Shown piece by piece: positions 18,098 to 25,740 of a stretch of 41,604 bases of DNA. Both the position numbers and the translations under genes were made by a program. Source of the stretch: Paraburkholderia madseniana (lineage in GTDB: Bacteria; Pseudomonadota; Gammaproteobacteria; Burkholderiales; Burkholderiaceae); contig NZ_VOSW01000084.1 of assembly GCF_009690905.1 (NCBI RefSeq), positions 1 through 41,604 on the forward strand, in the 5' to 3' direction. Numbering within the stretch: position 1 is the first letter of the stretch; the number at the start of each line of letters is the position of its first letter. Under the pieces are notes generated by a model. It had not been told where the DNA came from, made no database searches, and saw nothing but the letters and a program-made list of their open reading frames with translations.

Positions 18098-18184
18098 GCA
18101 AGCATCTGAGGCGCGCAGCGCGAGCTGCCTCAGACGCCGCATGAGGGACGCGGTTATCAGCCGGTCCGTCTGACAGGCGCCGTG

Positions 18185-18403
18185 ATGGCCAACATTCCCG
18201 TCGACGCCACTGCGGTCATGCTTCACGGCGTGTCCACATGGTTCTTCTTTTACCGAGGCAAGCGGCTTGGCCAGACTACCGGCTGGCACGGCCTTGGGCA
18301 GTTCGAGGCGGCGGTCGCGGTCGCGCGGGACAAGATCCGTGCGGGCAATGTGGTCGGCAGTACGGCAAATGGTGAAAAAAGCGGCAAAAGTTCGACCGAT
18401 TGA
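18185..18403 (+). CDS. Small hypothetical protein between grpE and dnaK (72 aa)
   Basis: The frame uses ATG 18185 (a GTG precedes it directly) and ends in TGA at 18401-18403. It shows the codon bias of neighbouring genes in its first 50 codons. Notable residues are TWFFFYRGKRLGQTTGW and a possible helix EAAVAVARDKIRAG; the tail is short and Ser/Lys rich. A weak AGG lies 7 nt upstream. It has no membrane segment. I do not recognise the family. Its place between two heat-shock genes suggests cotranscription with grpE. A minus-strand frame over the same DNA (18250-18456) has much poorer features. Confidence 0.5.
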   Translation: MANIPVDATAVMLHGVSTWFFFYRGKRLGQTTGWHGLGQFEAAVAVARDKIRAGNVVGSTANGEKSGKSSTD

Positions 18404-18416
18404 AAAAAATTAAAGA

Positions 18417-18450
18417 CCGCATCGTAAAAGAGGTCTTGAAAACGATGCGG
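18417..18450 (+). promoter_or_regulatory. Inverted repeat around a CTTGAA box upstream of dnaK
   Basis: CCGCATCGT (18417-18425) and ACGATGCGG (18442-18450) form a 9-bp perfect inverted repeat with a 16-nt interior. CTTGAA (18435-18440), the -35 of an RpoH promoter, lies in that interior. A matching CCCCAT -10 is not present at the right distance (the site reads CACTTAT), so the promoter itself is weakly supported. It is 107 nt before the dnaK ATG. Confidence 0.45.
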
Positions 18451-18556
18451 ACGCACTTATGTTGAGTGCAGGTAGGAATTCAGAGCGGATCGCCGTACCG
18501 CCAGATGGGCAAAAACGGCGATTCCCGCAGCGATCAAAGTCAGGAGATTAGTAAAA

Positions 18557-20512
18557 ATGGGCAAAATCATCGGTATCGACCTCGGCACGACCAACTCGTG
18601 CGTGGCGATCATGGAAGGCAATTCGGTCAAGGTGATCGAGAACTCGGAAGGCGCGCGCACCACGCCGTCGATCATCGCTTACATGGAAGACGGCGAGATT
18701 CTCGTCGGCGCGCCTGCGAAGCGTCAGTCGGTCACGAACCCGAAGAACACGCTGTACGCGGTCAAGCGCCTGATTGGCCGCCGCTTCGAAGAAAAGGAAG
18801 TGCAGAAAGACATCGCTCTGATGCCGTACAAGATCATGAAAGCCGATAACGGCGACGCATGGATCGAAGTGCGCGACCAGAAGCTCGCACCGCCGCAAAT
18901 CTCCGCGGAAACGCTGCGCAAGATGAAGAAGACCGCTGAAGATTACCTCGGCGAGCCGGTCACAGAAGCCGTGATTACGGTTCCCGCGTACTTCAACGAC
19001 AGCCAGCGTCAGGCTACCAAAGACGCAGGCCGCATCGCCGGTCTGGAGGTGAAGCGGATCATCAACGAACCGACCGCAGCCGCTCTGGCATTCGGTCTGG
19101 ACAAGGCCGAAAAGGGCGACCGCAAGATCGCGGTGTATGACCTTGGCGGCGGTACGTTCGACGTATCGATCATCGAAATCGCTGACGTTGACGGCGAAAT
19201 GCAGTTCGAAGTGCTGTCCACGAACGGCGACACGTTCCTCGGCGGTGAAGACTTCGACCAACGCATCATCGATTACATCATCGGCGAGTTCAAGAAGGAA
19301 CAGGGCGTCGACCTGTCGAAAGACGTGCTCGCGCTGCAACGCCTGAAGGAATCGGCTGAAAAGGCGAAGATCGAATTGTCGTCGAGCCAGCAGACCGAAA
19401 TCAACCTGCCGTACATCACGGCCGACGCGTCGGGTCCGAAGCACTTGAACCTGAAAATTACGCGCGCCAAGCTCGAAGCACTGGTTGAAGAACTGATCGA
19501 ACGCACCATCGAACCGTGCCGCACGGCGATCAAGGACGCAGGCGTGAAGGTTGGCGAGATCGACGACGTGATTCTGGTCGGCGGCATGACGCGTATGCCC
19601 AAGGTGCAGGACAAGGTCAAGGAGTTCTTCGGCAAGGAACCGCGCCGTGACGTGAACCCGGACGAAGCCGTGGCCGTTGGCGCCGCGATTCAAGGCCAGG
19701 TTCTGTCGGGCGACCGCACGGACGTTCTGCTGCTCGACGTGACCCCGCTGTCGCTCGGCATCGAAACGCTCGGCGGCGTGATGACGAAGATGATCAACAA
19801 GAACACCACGATCCCGACCAAGCACGCACAGGTCTACTCGACGGCCGATGACAATCAGGGCGCCGTGACGATCAAGGTGTTCCAGGGCGAACGCGAAATG
19901 GCAGCGGGCAACAAGCTGCTGGGCGAGTTCAACCTCGAAGGCATTCCGCCGGCACCGCGCGGCACGCCGCAGATCGAAGTGAGCTTCGACATCGACGCGA
20001 ACGGCATTCTGCACGTCGGCGCGAAAGACAAGGCGACCGGCAAGGAAAACCGCATCACGATCAAGGCGAACTCGGGTCTGTCCGAAGCCGAAATCGAGAA
20101 GATGGTGAAGGACGCCGAAGCGAACGCGGAAGAAGATCACAAGCTGCGTGAGTTGGCCGATGCCCGCAACCAGGGCGACGCGCTGGTCCATAGCACGAAG
20201 AAGGCGCTCACCGAATACGGCGACAAGCTGGACGCCGCGGAGAAGGAAGCGATCGAAACCGCGCTGAAGGACCTCGAAGAAACGCTGAAGAGCGGTTCGA
20301 GCGACAAGGCCGCGATCGAAGCCAAGATCGAAGTGGTGGCCACCGCCTCGCAGAAGATGGGCGAGAAGATGTACGCCGACATGCAAGCTGCGCAAGGTGC
20401 CGAAGCTGCGGCAGCGGGCGCGGCAGGTGCGGGCGCATCGGCGGGTGGCGCGAGCCACCAGCAGCAGGACGATGTGGTCGACGCCGAGTTCAAGGAAGTG
20501 AAGAAAGACTAA
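18557..20512 (+). CDS. dnaK: Chaperone DnaK (Hsp70)
   Basis: DnaK is the ATP-driven Hsp70 that holds and refolds unfolded proteins with DnaJ and GrpE. The 651-residue protein starts MGKIIGIDLGTTNSCVA, with the phosphate-1 loop at 6-13. It contains phosphate-2 YDLGGGTFDVS near 195, the adenosine site VGGMTRMPKVQ, the interdomain linker DVLLLDVTPLSLG, the substrate-binding domain and an Ala/Gly-rich lid tail ending in VVDAEFKEVKKD. Length and ending are normal. CAGGAG 10 nt before ATG 18557 is a good ribosome-binding site. dnaJ follows after 268 bp, with a stable hairpin in between. Confidence 0.98.
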   Translation: MGKIIGIDLGTTNSCVAIMEGNSVKVIENSEGARTTPSIIAYMEDGEILVGAPAKRQSVTNPKNTLYAVKRLIGRRFEEKEVQKDIALMPYKIMKADNGDAWIEVRDQKLAPPQISAETLRKMKKTAEDYLGEPVTEAVITVPAYFNDSQRQATKDAGRIAGLEVKRIINEPTAAALAFGLDKAEKGDRKIAVYDLGGGTFDVSIIEIADVDGEMQFEVLSTNGDTFLGGEDFDQRIIDYIIGEFKKEQGVDLSKDVLALQRLKESAEKAKIELSSSQQTEINLPYITADASGPKHLNLKITRAKLEALVEELIERTIEPCRTAIKDAGVKVGEIDDVILVGGMTRMPKVQDKVKEFFGKEPRRDVNPDEAVAVGAAIQGQVLSGDRTDVLLLDVTPLSLGIETLGGVMTKMINKNTTIPTKHAQVYSTADDNQGAVTIKVFQGEREMAAGNKLLGEFNLEGIPPAPRGTPQIEVSFDIDANGILHVGAKDKATGKENRITIKANSGLSEAEIEKMVKDAEANAEEDHKLRELADARNQGDALVHSTKKALTEYGDKLDAAEKEAIETALKDLEETLKSGSSDKAAIEAKIEVVATASQKMGEKMYADMQAAQGAEAAAAGAAGAGASAGGASHQQQDDVVDAEFKEVKKD

Positions 20513-20537
20513 AGCCGGGTCGCAATCTGACCGTAAA

Positions 20538-20561
20538 GCCGCACACAGCGATGTGTGCGGC
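20538..20561 (+). repeat. 10-bp GCGA-tetraloop hairpin after dnaK
   Basis: GCCGCACACA (20538-20547), tetraloop GCGA and TGTGTGCGGC (20552-20561) form a perfect stem capped by a GNRA loop, 26 nt past the dnaK stop. There is no T tract, so it is not a standard intrinsic terminator. It could be a 3' stability element or a partial stop that lowers dnaJ expression relative to dnaK. Confidence 0.7.
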
Positions 20562-20780
20562 CTGGCTGCAAAACGGTTTGCTCCCGTCCGGGTGCATGAA
20601 CCTGCAAAGCGGTTATCGCGCCTGGTGAGCCTTTTTGGGCTCTCCGGGCACATTTGTTTTATGGAGGGCGTTGTTTTGAGTCGCGTGAAAGCGGCGGGAA
20701 ACAGCGGCCGGACGAGTCGCAAGACTCCAGCATTCAAGAGGAGCCACCGCGTCGCATTGCGCGAGTGGCGTTGAACCGAT

Positions 20781-21923
20781 ATGGCGAAACGGGATTACTA
20801 CGAGGTTCTGGGCGTCGCAAAGAACGCGAGCGACGACGAAATCAAGAAGGCTTATCGCAAGCTTGCGATGAAGCACCACCCCGACCGCAATCCCGGCAAC
20901 AAGGATGCGGAAGAGCATTTCAAAGAGGTGAAGGAAGCCTATGAAATGCTGTCGGACTCGCAAAAGCGTGGTGCGTACGATCAGTACGGCCACGCGGGCG
21001 TCGATCCGAACATGGGCGGAGCCGGTGCGCAGGGCTTCGGCGGTTTTGCCGATGCGTTCGGCGATATTTTCGGCGACATCTTCGGCCAGGCGGCCGGCGG
21101 TGCCGCACGCGGCGGTGGCGGCCGTGCCGGTCCGCAGGTGTATCGCGGCGCCGATCTGCGCTACAGCATGGAAATCACGCTGGAACAGGCCGCGCACGGC
21201 TACGACACGCAGATTCGCGTGCCGAGCTGGGTGTCGTGCGAAATCTGTCACGGCTCGGGCGCGAAGCCCGGCACCAAGCCGGAAACCTGCCCGACCTGTA
21301 GCGGTTCGGGTTCGGTGCGGATGTCGCAGGGCTTTTTCAGCATCCAGCAGACCTGCCCGAAGTGCCACGGCACCGGCACCTATATCCCTGAACCGTGCGG
21401 TCACTGCCACGGCGCGGGCAAGGTGAAGGAAACCAAGACGCTGGAAGTGAAGATCCCGGCAGGTATCGACGACGGCATGCGCATCCGCTCGGCCGGCAAC
21501 GGTGAGCCGGGTATCAACGGCGGTCCGTCGGGCGATCTGTACGTCGAGATTCACATCAAGCAGCACTCGGTGTTCGAGCGCGACGGCGACGACCTGCATT
21601 GCCAGATGCCGATTCCGTTTACCACGGCGGCGCTCGGCGGTGAAATCGAAGTGCCGACCCTCGCGGGCCGCGCGAGCTTCACGGTGCCGGAAGGCACGCA
21701 GTCGGGCAAGACGTTCCGTTTGCGTGGCAAGGGGATCAAGGGTCTGCGCTCGAGCATTGCCGGCGATCTTTACGTGCACGTGCAAGTCGAAACGCCGGTC
21801 AAGCTCACGGAGCCGCAGCGCGAGTTGCTTCAGCAATTCGAGAAGGCACTCGTGGAAGGCGGCGCACGGCATAGCCCGCAGAGCAAGAGCTGGTTCGATC
21901 GGGTGAAGAGCTTCTTCGATTAA
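20781..21923 (+). CDS. dnaJ: Chaperone DnaJ (Hsp40, type I)
   Basis: DnaJ delivers substrates to DnaK and stimulates its ATPase. The 380-residue protein has a J domain (1-70) with HPD at 33-35, a Gly/Phe-rich linker (about 75-115) and four CxxCxGxG zinc-binding repeats (CEICHGSG, CPTCSGSG, CPKCHGTG, CGHCHGAG) between about 153 and 215. Substrate-binding C-terminal domains follow. All eight cysteines are intact. The ATG at 20781 is certain from the family start MAKRDYYEVLGV. pabBC begins 24 bp after the stop. Confidence 0.98.
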   Translation: MAKRDYYEVLGVAKNASDDEIKKAYRKLAMKHHPDRNPGNKDAEEHFKEVKEAYEMLSDSQKRGAYDQYGHAGVDPNMGGAGAQGFGGFADAFGDIFGDIFGQAAGGAARGGGGRAGPQVYRGADLRYSMEITLEQAAHGYDTQIRVPSWVSCEICHGSGAKPGTKPETCPTCSGSGSVRMSQGFFSIQQTCPKCHGTGTYIPEPCGHCHGAGKVKETKTLEVKIPAGIDDGMRIRSAGNGEPGINGGPSGDLYVEIHIKQHSVFERDGDDLHCQMPIPFTTAALGGEIEVPTLAGRASFTVPEGTQSGKTFRLRGKGIKGLRSSIAGDLYVHVQVETPVKLTEPQRELLQQFEKALVEGGARHSPQSKSWFDRVKSFFD

Positions 21924-21947
21924 TAGCGGTTTGATGTGGCGGTAAGC

Positions 21948-23828
21948 ATGACGGCAGATGAGCGCGATGCAGTGTTCGCGTTGCTCGACGATTGCGACGC
22001 GACGGCGGCGCGCCGTTCGAGTCGTCTGTACACGGGTTTTGTGCATGAGCGGGTTTGCGTGGACGCCGCGCAACTCGAAGTCGTGTGCGAGACCGTGGCC
22101 GCGGATACACGGCGTGGTTTGCATGCCGTCGTGCTCGCCGACTATGAGTTTGGCCGGCATCTTCTGGACGGCGGCCTTTCTCACCAGGCATTGACAGAAA
22201 CGCAGCGTGGCGATGCCACGCTGCGTTTTTTATTGTTCGAACGTTGCGAGAAGCTGTCGCGCGACGAGGTCGACGCGTGGCTCATGGCGCGCGACGGCGG
22301 GATGGCTGAGGCGTCGGTAGCGGGTACCGCAAACGTGCGCGCGAGCGTCGATCCGAAGCAATTTAACGAAGCGATCGATGCGATCCATGCCGCCCTGCGC
22401 GCGGGCGATTCTTATCAGGTCAACTACACGTATCGGCTTGGTTTCGATGTATTCGGCTCGCCGACCGCGCTTTATCGGCGGCTGCGAGTGCGTCAGCCGG
22501 TTCCATACGGCGCGTTAATCGCGTTGCCGGGCGACGAGTGGGTGCTGTCATGCTCGCCGGAGTTGTTCATCGAGAAGGAAGGCGCGCTATTGCGGGCCCG
22601 TCCGATGAAAGGCACGGCGCCGCGCTCGGAAGATCCTGCCACGGATCGCGGCGCCGCCGATTTCCTCGCGAATGACCCGAAGAATCGCGCCGAAAACGTG
22701 ATGATCGTCGACCTGTTGCGCAACGACCTGTCGCGCGTGGCGCAGACAGGCTCGGTCAGTGTGCCGGCGCTGTTTTCGGTCGAGCCCTATGCATCGGTTT
22801 GGCAGATGACGTCGACGGTGCATGCGACGTTGCGCGCCGGCACGTCTTTCGCCGAGATCATGCGTGCGCTGTTTCCATGCGGCTCGATTACCGGTGCGCC
22901 GAAGCATCGCACGATGCAATTGATCGAGGAGTTGGAAAGCACTCCGCGTGGCCTCTACACCGGCGCGATCGGCTGGCTCGATGCCACTACAAGCGAAAAC
23001 GCTTGCGGTGACTTCTGCCTATCCGTCGCGATCCGCACGTTGACCTTAACCCCGGCCGCACAGCCGGGCGAACTGCAAGGCAAGATGGGTGTCGGCGCAG
23101 GCATCGTGCTCGACAGCGTCGCTGCCGACGAATATGCGGAGTGCCAATTGAAGGCCAGCTTTCTAACCGGCGCCGAGCCGGGTTTCGAGCTCTTCGAAAC
23201 GATGTATGCGACGCGGGAAGAGGGTGTGCGGCATTTGTCGCGCCATCTCGCGCGACTCTCGGCAAGCGCCACAACGCTGGGTTTCAAACTCGAAGACGAA
23301 GACGAAATTCGCGCGCAAATCGCGGAGAAATGTGCGGCGTTGCCAACGCACACTCCGCACCGCATGCGCCTCGCGTTGAGCAAAAACGGCGCGGCACAAA
23401 TAACGGCGGCAGTGCTGACGCCGCTGGCCGACTCGACGGTCTGCGTGCTGCTTGGGTCGGATCACGATTTCCCCACGACGGACGCCAACGATCCGCTGTT
23501 GCGCCACAAAACTACGCGCCGCGCCGAATACGATCGCGGTTGGCGCGAAGCCGAAGCGAAAGGCGCATTCGACACGCTGTTCTTCAACGAGCGCGGCGAG
23601 TTGACCGAAGGCGGCCGGTCGAACGTGTTTGTGAAGCTGGCGGGACGGTGGTGGACGCCGCCATTAGAGTCGGGCGTGCTGCCCGGGATCATGCGAGGTG
23701 TGTTGCTGGAGGATACCGGCCTTCGCGCTGCTGAACGCGTGCTGACTCGAGTCGATGTGCAGAATGCCGAAGCGCTTCTGGTGTGCAACGCACTGCGAGG
23801 CGCGGTAAAGGCGCGCGTGCTGGGCTAA
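21948..23828 (+). CDS. pabBC: Aminodeoxychorismate synthase component I fused to aminodeoxychorismate lyase
   Basis: A fusion of about 626 residues that should make 4-aminobenzoate for folate. Residues 1 to about 400 are a chorismate-using PabB domain, with RPMKGTAPR (the active-site Lys segment of aminodeoxychorismate synthases), PKNRAENVMIVDLLRNDL, FPCGSITGAPK and the final GAGIVLDS block. After about residue 410 comes a PLP-dependent fold-type IV domain (PabC): FELFETMY, the PLP-Lys region RHKTTRRAEYD and FFNERGELTEGGRSNVF. ATG 21948 is chosen; an in-frame GTG at 21936 is possible. The glutamine amidotransferase PabA is not in this window. It lies 24 bp after dnaJ, so it may share heat-shock transcription. 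Confidence 0.93.
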   Translation: MTADERDAVFALLDDCDATAARRSSRLYTGFVHERVCVDAAQLEVVCETVAADTRRGLHAVVLADYEFGRHLLDGGLSHQALTETQRGDATLRFLLFERCEKLSRDEVDAWLMARDGGMAEASVAGTANVRASVDPKQFNEAIDAIHAALRAGDSYQVNYTYRLGFDVFGSPTALYRRLRVRQPVPYGALIALPGDEWVLSCSPELFIEKEGALLRARPMKGTAPRSEDPATDRGAADFLANDPKNRAENVMIVDLLRNDLSRVAQTGSVSVPALFSVEPYASVWQMTSTVHATLRAGTSFAEIMRALFPCGSITGAPKHRTMQLIEELESTPRGLYTGAIGWLDATTSENACGDFCLSVAIRTLTLTPAAQPGELQGKMGVGAGIVLDSVAADEYAECQLKASFLTGAEPGFELFETMYATREEGVRHLSRHLARLSASATTLGFKLEDEDEIRAQIAEKCAALPTHTPHRMRLALSKNGAAQITAAVLTPLADSTVCVLLGSDHDFPTTDANDPLLRHKTTRRAEYDRGWREAEAKGAFDTLFFNERGELTEGGRSNVFVKLAGRWWTPPLESGVLPGIMRGVLLEDTGLRAAERVLTRVDVQNAEALLVCNALRGAVKARVLG

Positions 23829-23895
23829 GGTGGGAGGGGCGAGGCTTGAGGTAGCCGTGCTCCCGGCTTTGGGTGACGCATGCCGCCACAGCGGC

Positions 23896-24030
23896 TCAAC
23901 TGTGGCGAGCGTGCAGCAAGCGGGCCATCCATCCGGACAGGCGGGCGTGCCAAGTGGATTCCCGCACGTCATGCGGTGCGGTGGCGTGATTGCGGATTTC
24001 CGCTACGTCGATCAGGCAAAAGGGGCTCAT
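23896..24030 (-). CDS. Candidate 44-aa small protein downstream of panB, unknown
   Basis: The frame runs from ATG 24030 to TGA 23898-23896, with GAGAG 6-10 nt upstream; an in-frame ATG at 24036 would add two residues. About three quarters of its third codon positions are G or C, close to the genes around it. The product is polar with a basic, amphipathic-looking end (HARLSGWMARLLHARHS). I do not recognise it. It sits alone in the 380-bp gap between the pabBC stop and the panB stop, downstream of phased repeats and a long inverted repeat on the same strand. Chance cannot be excluded at this length. Confidence 0.4.
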   Translation of the reverse strand: MSPFCLIDVAEIRNHATAPHDVRESTWHARLSGWMARLLHARHS

Positions 24031-24120
24031 GGTCATCTCTCTTCGGCTTGCGGCAGCGCCGCGCTAACAAGGTAGACGAAGATAGACGATCAGGTTTTCA
24101 GGCGATATCGGACGGGTCCC

Positions 24121-24150
24121 AAATAGGACAAAACAGGACCAAACGGGACA
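24121..24150. repeat. Three 10-bp direct repeats (AAAYRGGACM)
   Basis: The plus strand reads AAATAGGACA, AAACAGGACC, AAACGGGACA in exact tandem at 24121-24130, 24131-24140 and 24141-24150. On the minus strand this is TKGTCCYRTT three times, with a related TGGGACC following. The period of one helical turn is typical of cooperative regulator binding sites. Confidence 0.7.
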
Positions 24151-24152
24151 AC

Positions 24153-24186
24153 ACATCAATCGGGCGCAATTACGCCCGATTGATGT
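24153..24186 (-). terminator. 14-bp perfect inverted repeat after panB (probable 3' hairpin)
   Basis: Arms 24153-24166 and 24173-24186 are perfectly complementary around a 6-nt loop, 23 nt after the panB stop. No T run follows on either strand, so it may be an mRNA 3' end protector or a protein site rather than a classical terminator. Confidence 0.5.
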
Positions 24187-24208
24187 AATCCGCTAACAGA
24201 CCGCGTAA

Positions 24209-25024
24209 TTAGAACGTATGCTCCGGCCCCGGGAACGAGCCGTCCTTCACAGCACGCACATACGCTTCCACGGCAGCCTGAATGTTCGGCTGCCCCTGCA
24301 TGAAATCTTTCACAAAGCGCGGCCGCTTGCCTGGGAAAATTCCCAGCATGTCGTGTAGCACCAGCACCTGACCCGAGCAATCCAGACCCGCGCCGATGCC
24401 GATCGTCGGAATCCGCAATTGCTTCGTGACTTCACTGCCGAGCAGCGTGGGAATCGCTTCTATCACGATCAGTTGGGCGCCTGCATTCTGCACGGCGAGC
24501 GCGTCGCGCAGCACCTGGCTCGCGCCGACATCGGTCTTGCCCTGCACCTTGAAACCACCGAACGCATGCACCGATTGCGGCGTCAGGCCGACGTGCGCGC
24601 ACACCGGAATCGACCGTTCGACCAGAAAGCGCACCGTGTCCGCGAGCCACTCACCGCCTTCGAGTTTCACCATTTGCGCGCCGGCGCGCATGAGTTCCAC
24701 GGAGCTTCTGAAGGCGTCTTCCGGCGTGCCGTACGTGCCGAACGGCAGGTCGGCGACCACCAGCGCCGAGGGCCGCGCTCGCGCGACGCTCGCCGTGTGA
24801 TACGCGATGTCGGTAAGCGTGACTGGCAGCGTGGTTGCCTGGCCTTGCAGCACATTGCCGAGCGAGTCGCCGATCAACAGCACGTCGACGCCCGAGCGAT
24901 CCAGCAGCGCGGCGAAGCTCGCGTCGTAACAGGTCAGCATGGCGATCTTTTCGCCAGCGTCGCGCATCGCCTGCAGTTTCGGGACGGTGATGGCGTTCCG
25001 GCTCGCTTCCTGCAAATAGGTCAT
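24209..25024 (-). CDS. panB: 3-methyl-2-oxobutanoate (ketopantoate) hydroxymethyltransferase
   Basis: PanB makes ketopantoate from alpha-ketoisovalerate and methylenetetrahydrofolate, the first step to pantothenate and CoA. The 271-residue protein has MLTCYDASFAALLDRSGVDVLLIGDSLGN near 29-57, HVGLTPQ and IGIGAGLDCSGQVLVLHDMLGI, all family hallmarks including the Mg-binding Asp residues. ATG 25024 is the family start (MTYLQEASRNAITVPKL). It is last in the AI-2E/hda-to-panB run, 35 bp after the deoxynucleoside kinase. panC is not adjacent, unlike in E. coli. Confidence 0.96.
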   Translation of the reverse strand: MTYLQEASRNAITVPKLQAMRDAGEKIAMLTCYDASFAALLDRSGVDVLLIGDSLGNVLQGQATTLPVTLTDIAYHTASVARARPSALVVADLPFGTYGTPEDAFRSSVELMRAGAQMVKLEGGEWLADTVRFLVERSIPVCAHVGLTPQSVHAFGGFKVQGKTDVGASQVLRDALAVQNAGAQLIVIEAIPTLLGSEVTKQLRIPTIGIGAGLDCSGQVLVLHDMLGIFPGKRPRFVKDFMQGQPNIQAAVEAYVRAVKDGSFPGPEHTF

Positions 25025-25059
25025 GGGGAAATCCGTTGGAAAGAAGAGCGGCGCGTCGC

Positions 25060-25740
25060 TTAAAGCGACGTGCCTTTGACAAAGAATTCCTTGCGGCCGC
25101 GCATGGTTTCGATGCGTTCGGCGAGTAGCGCAAGGTCCGCGTCCGAGTCGAGCGGATTCAGATGTTCAGCGTTGACCGTCAGCACGGGTGCGCTGTCGTA
25201 GTGATAGAAAAACTCGTTGTAGGCGTCGCAGAGCGCGTGCAGATACGCATCGGAAATCTGCAGTTCCATTGGCACCGCGCGTTTCTGGATACGCGCGAAC
25301 AGCACTTCGGGACTGGCTTGCAGGTAGACCACGAAATCCGGCGCAGGTGCGCTCACGTCGATTCGCGCGGCGAGGGCGCGATAAAGCTGCCACTCGTCTT
25401 CCTGCAGTGTCAGACGCGCGAAGATGTCGTTCTTCTGCGTCATGAAATCGGCAATCAGCGGTGTGCCCGCCACATGCGCGGCCGCCACGTTCTGGGCCTG
25501 CTGCGCGCGCTGCAAGGCGAAGTGCAATTGCGTGGGCAGCGCATAACGCGTGGTGTCGCGATAAAAGCGTTCGAGAAAGGGATTGTCCTGCGGTCGCTCG
25601 AACAGTTCCTGCATCGACCAGCGCTGGGCGAGCCGCCGCGCGAGTGAAGTCTTGCCGACGCCGATCGGCCCTTCGATCGCGAGATAGCCGAAGGGCGGCC
25701 GCAGTTGCGGCGCGGTGACGGTGAGTGGCGGCGAATTCAT
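25060..25740 (-). CDS. Deoxynucleoside kinase (dGK/dAK/dCK family)
   Basis: A 226-residue P-loop kinase with GPIGVGKTS at 24-32, the substrate-site ERPQDNPFLERFYRD segment, and a FVVYLQASPEVLFARIQKR segment resembling the lid region of deoxynucleoside kinases. Such enzymes phosphorylate deoxynucleosides to dNMPs for salvage; whether it prefers dG, dA or dC cannot be read from sequence alone. The start ATG at 25740 overlaps the folK stop in an ATGA, so the two are translationally coupled. It occupies the place between folK and panB where E. coli has no such gene. Confidence 0.88.
   Translation of the reverse strand: MNSPPLTVTAPQLRPPFGYLAIEGPIGVGKTSLARRLAQRWSMQELFERPQDNPFLERFYRDTTRYALPTQLHFALQRAQQAQNVAAAHVAGTPLIADFMTQKNDIFARLTLQEDEWQLYRALAARIDVSAPAPDFVVYLQASPEVLFARIQKRAVPMELQISDAYLHALCDAYNEFFYHYDSAPVLTVNAEHLNPLDSDADLALLAERIETMRGRKEFFVKGTSL

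Noticed and set aside
18250..18456. Minus-strand frame of 68 codons between grpE and dnaK
   Set aside because: Covers the inverted repeat and has no ribosome site; the plus-strand frame has better codon use.
20553..20774. Open frame of 73 codons between dnaK and dnaJ
   Set aside because: It begins inside the hairpin, has no ribosome site and runs almost into dnaJ; codon use is poor.
23880..24188. Plus-strand frame of 102 codons in the pabBC-panB gap
   Set aside because: Runs through the repeats and hairpin, with Arg-rich content and no ribosome site; the minus-strand 44-codon frame has better signals.
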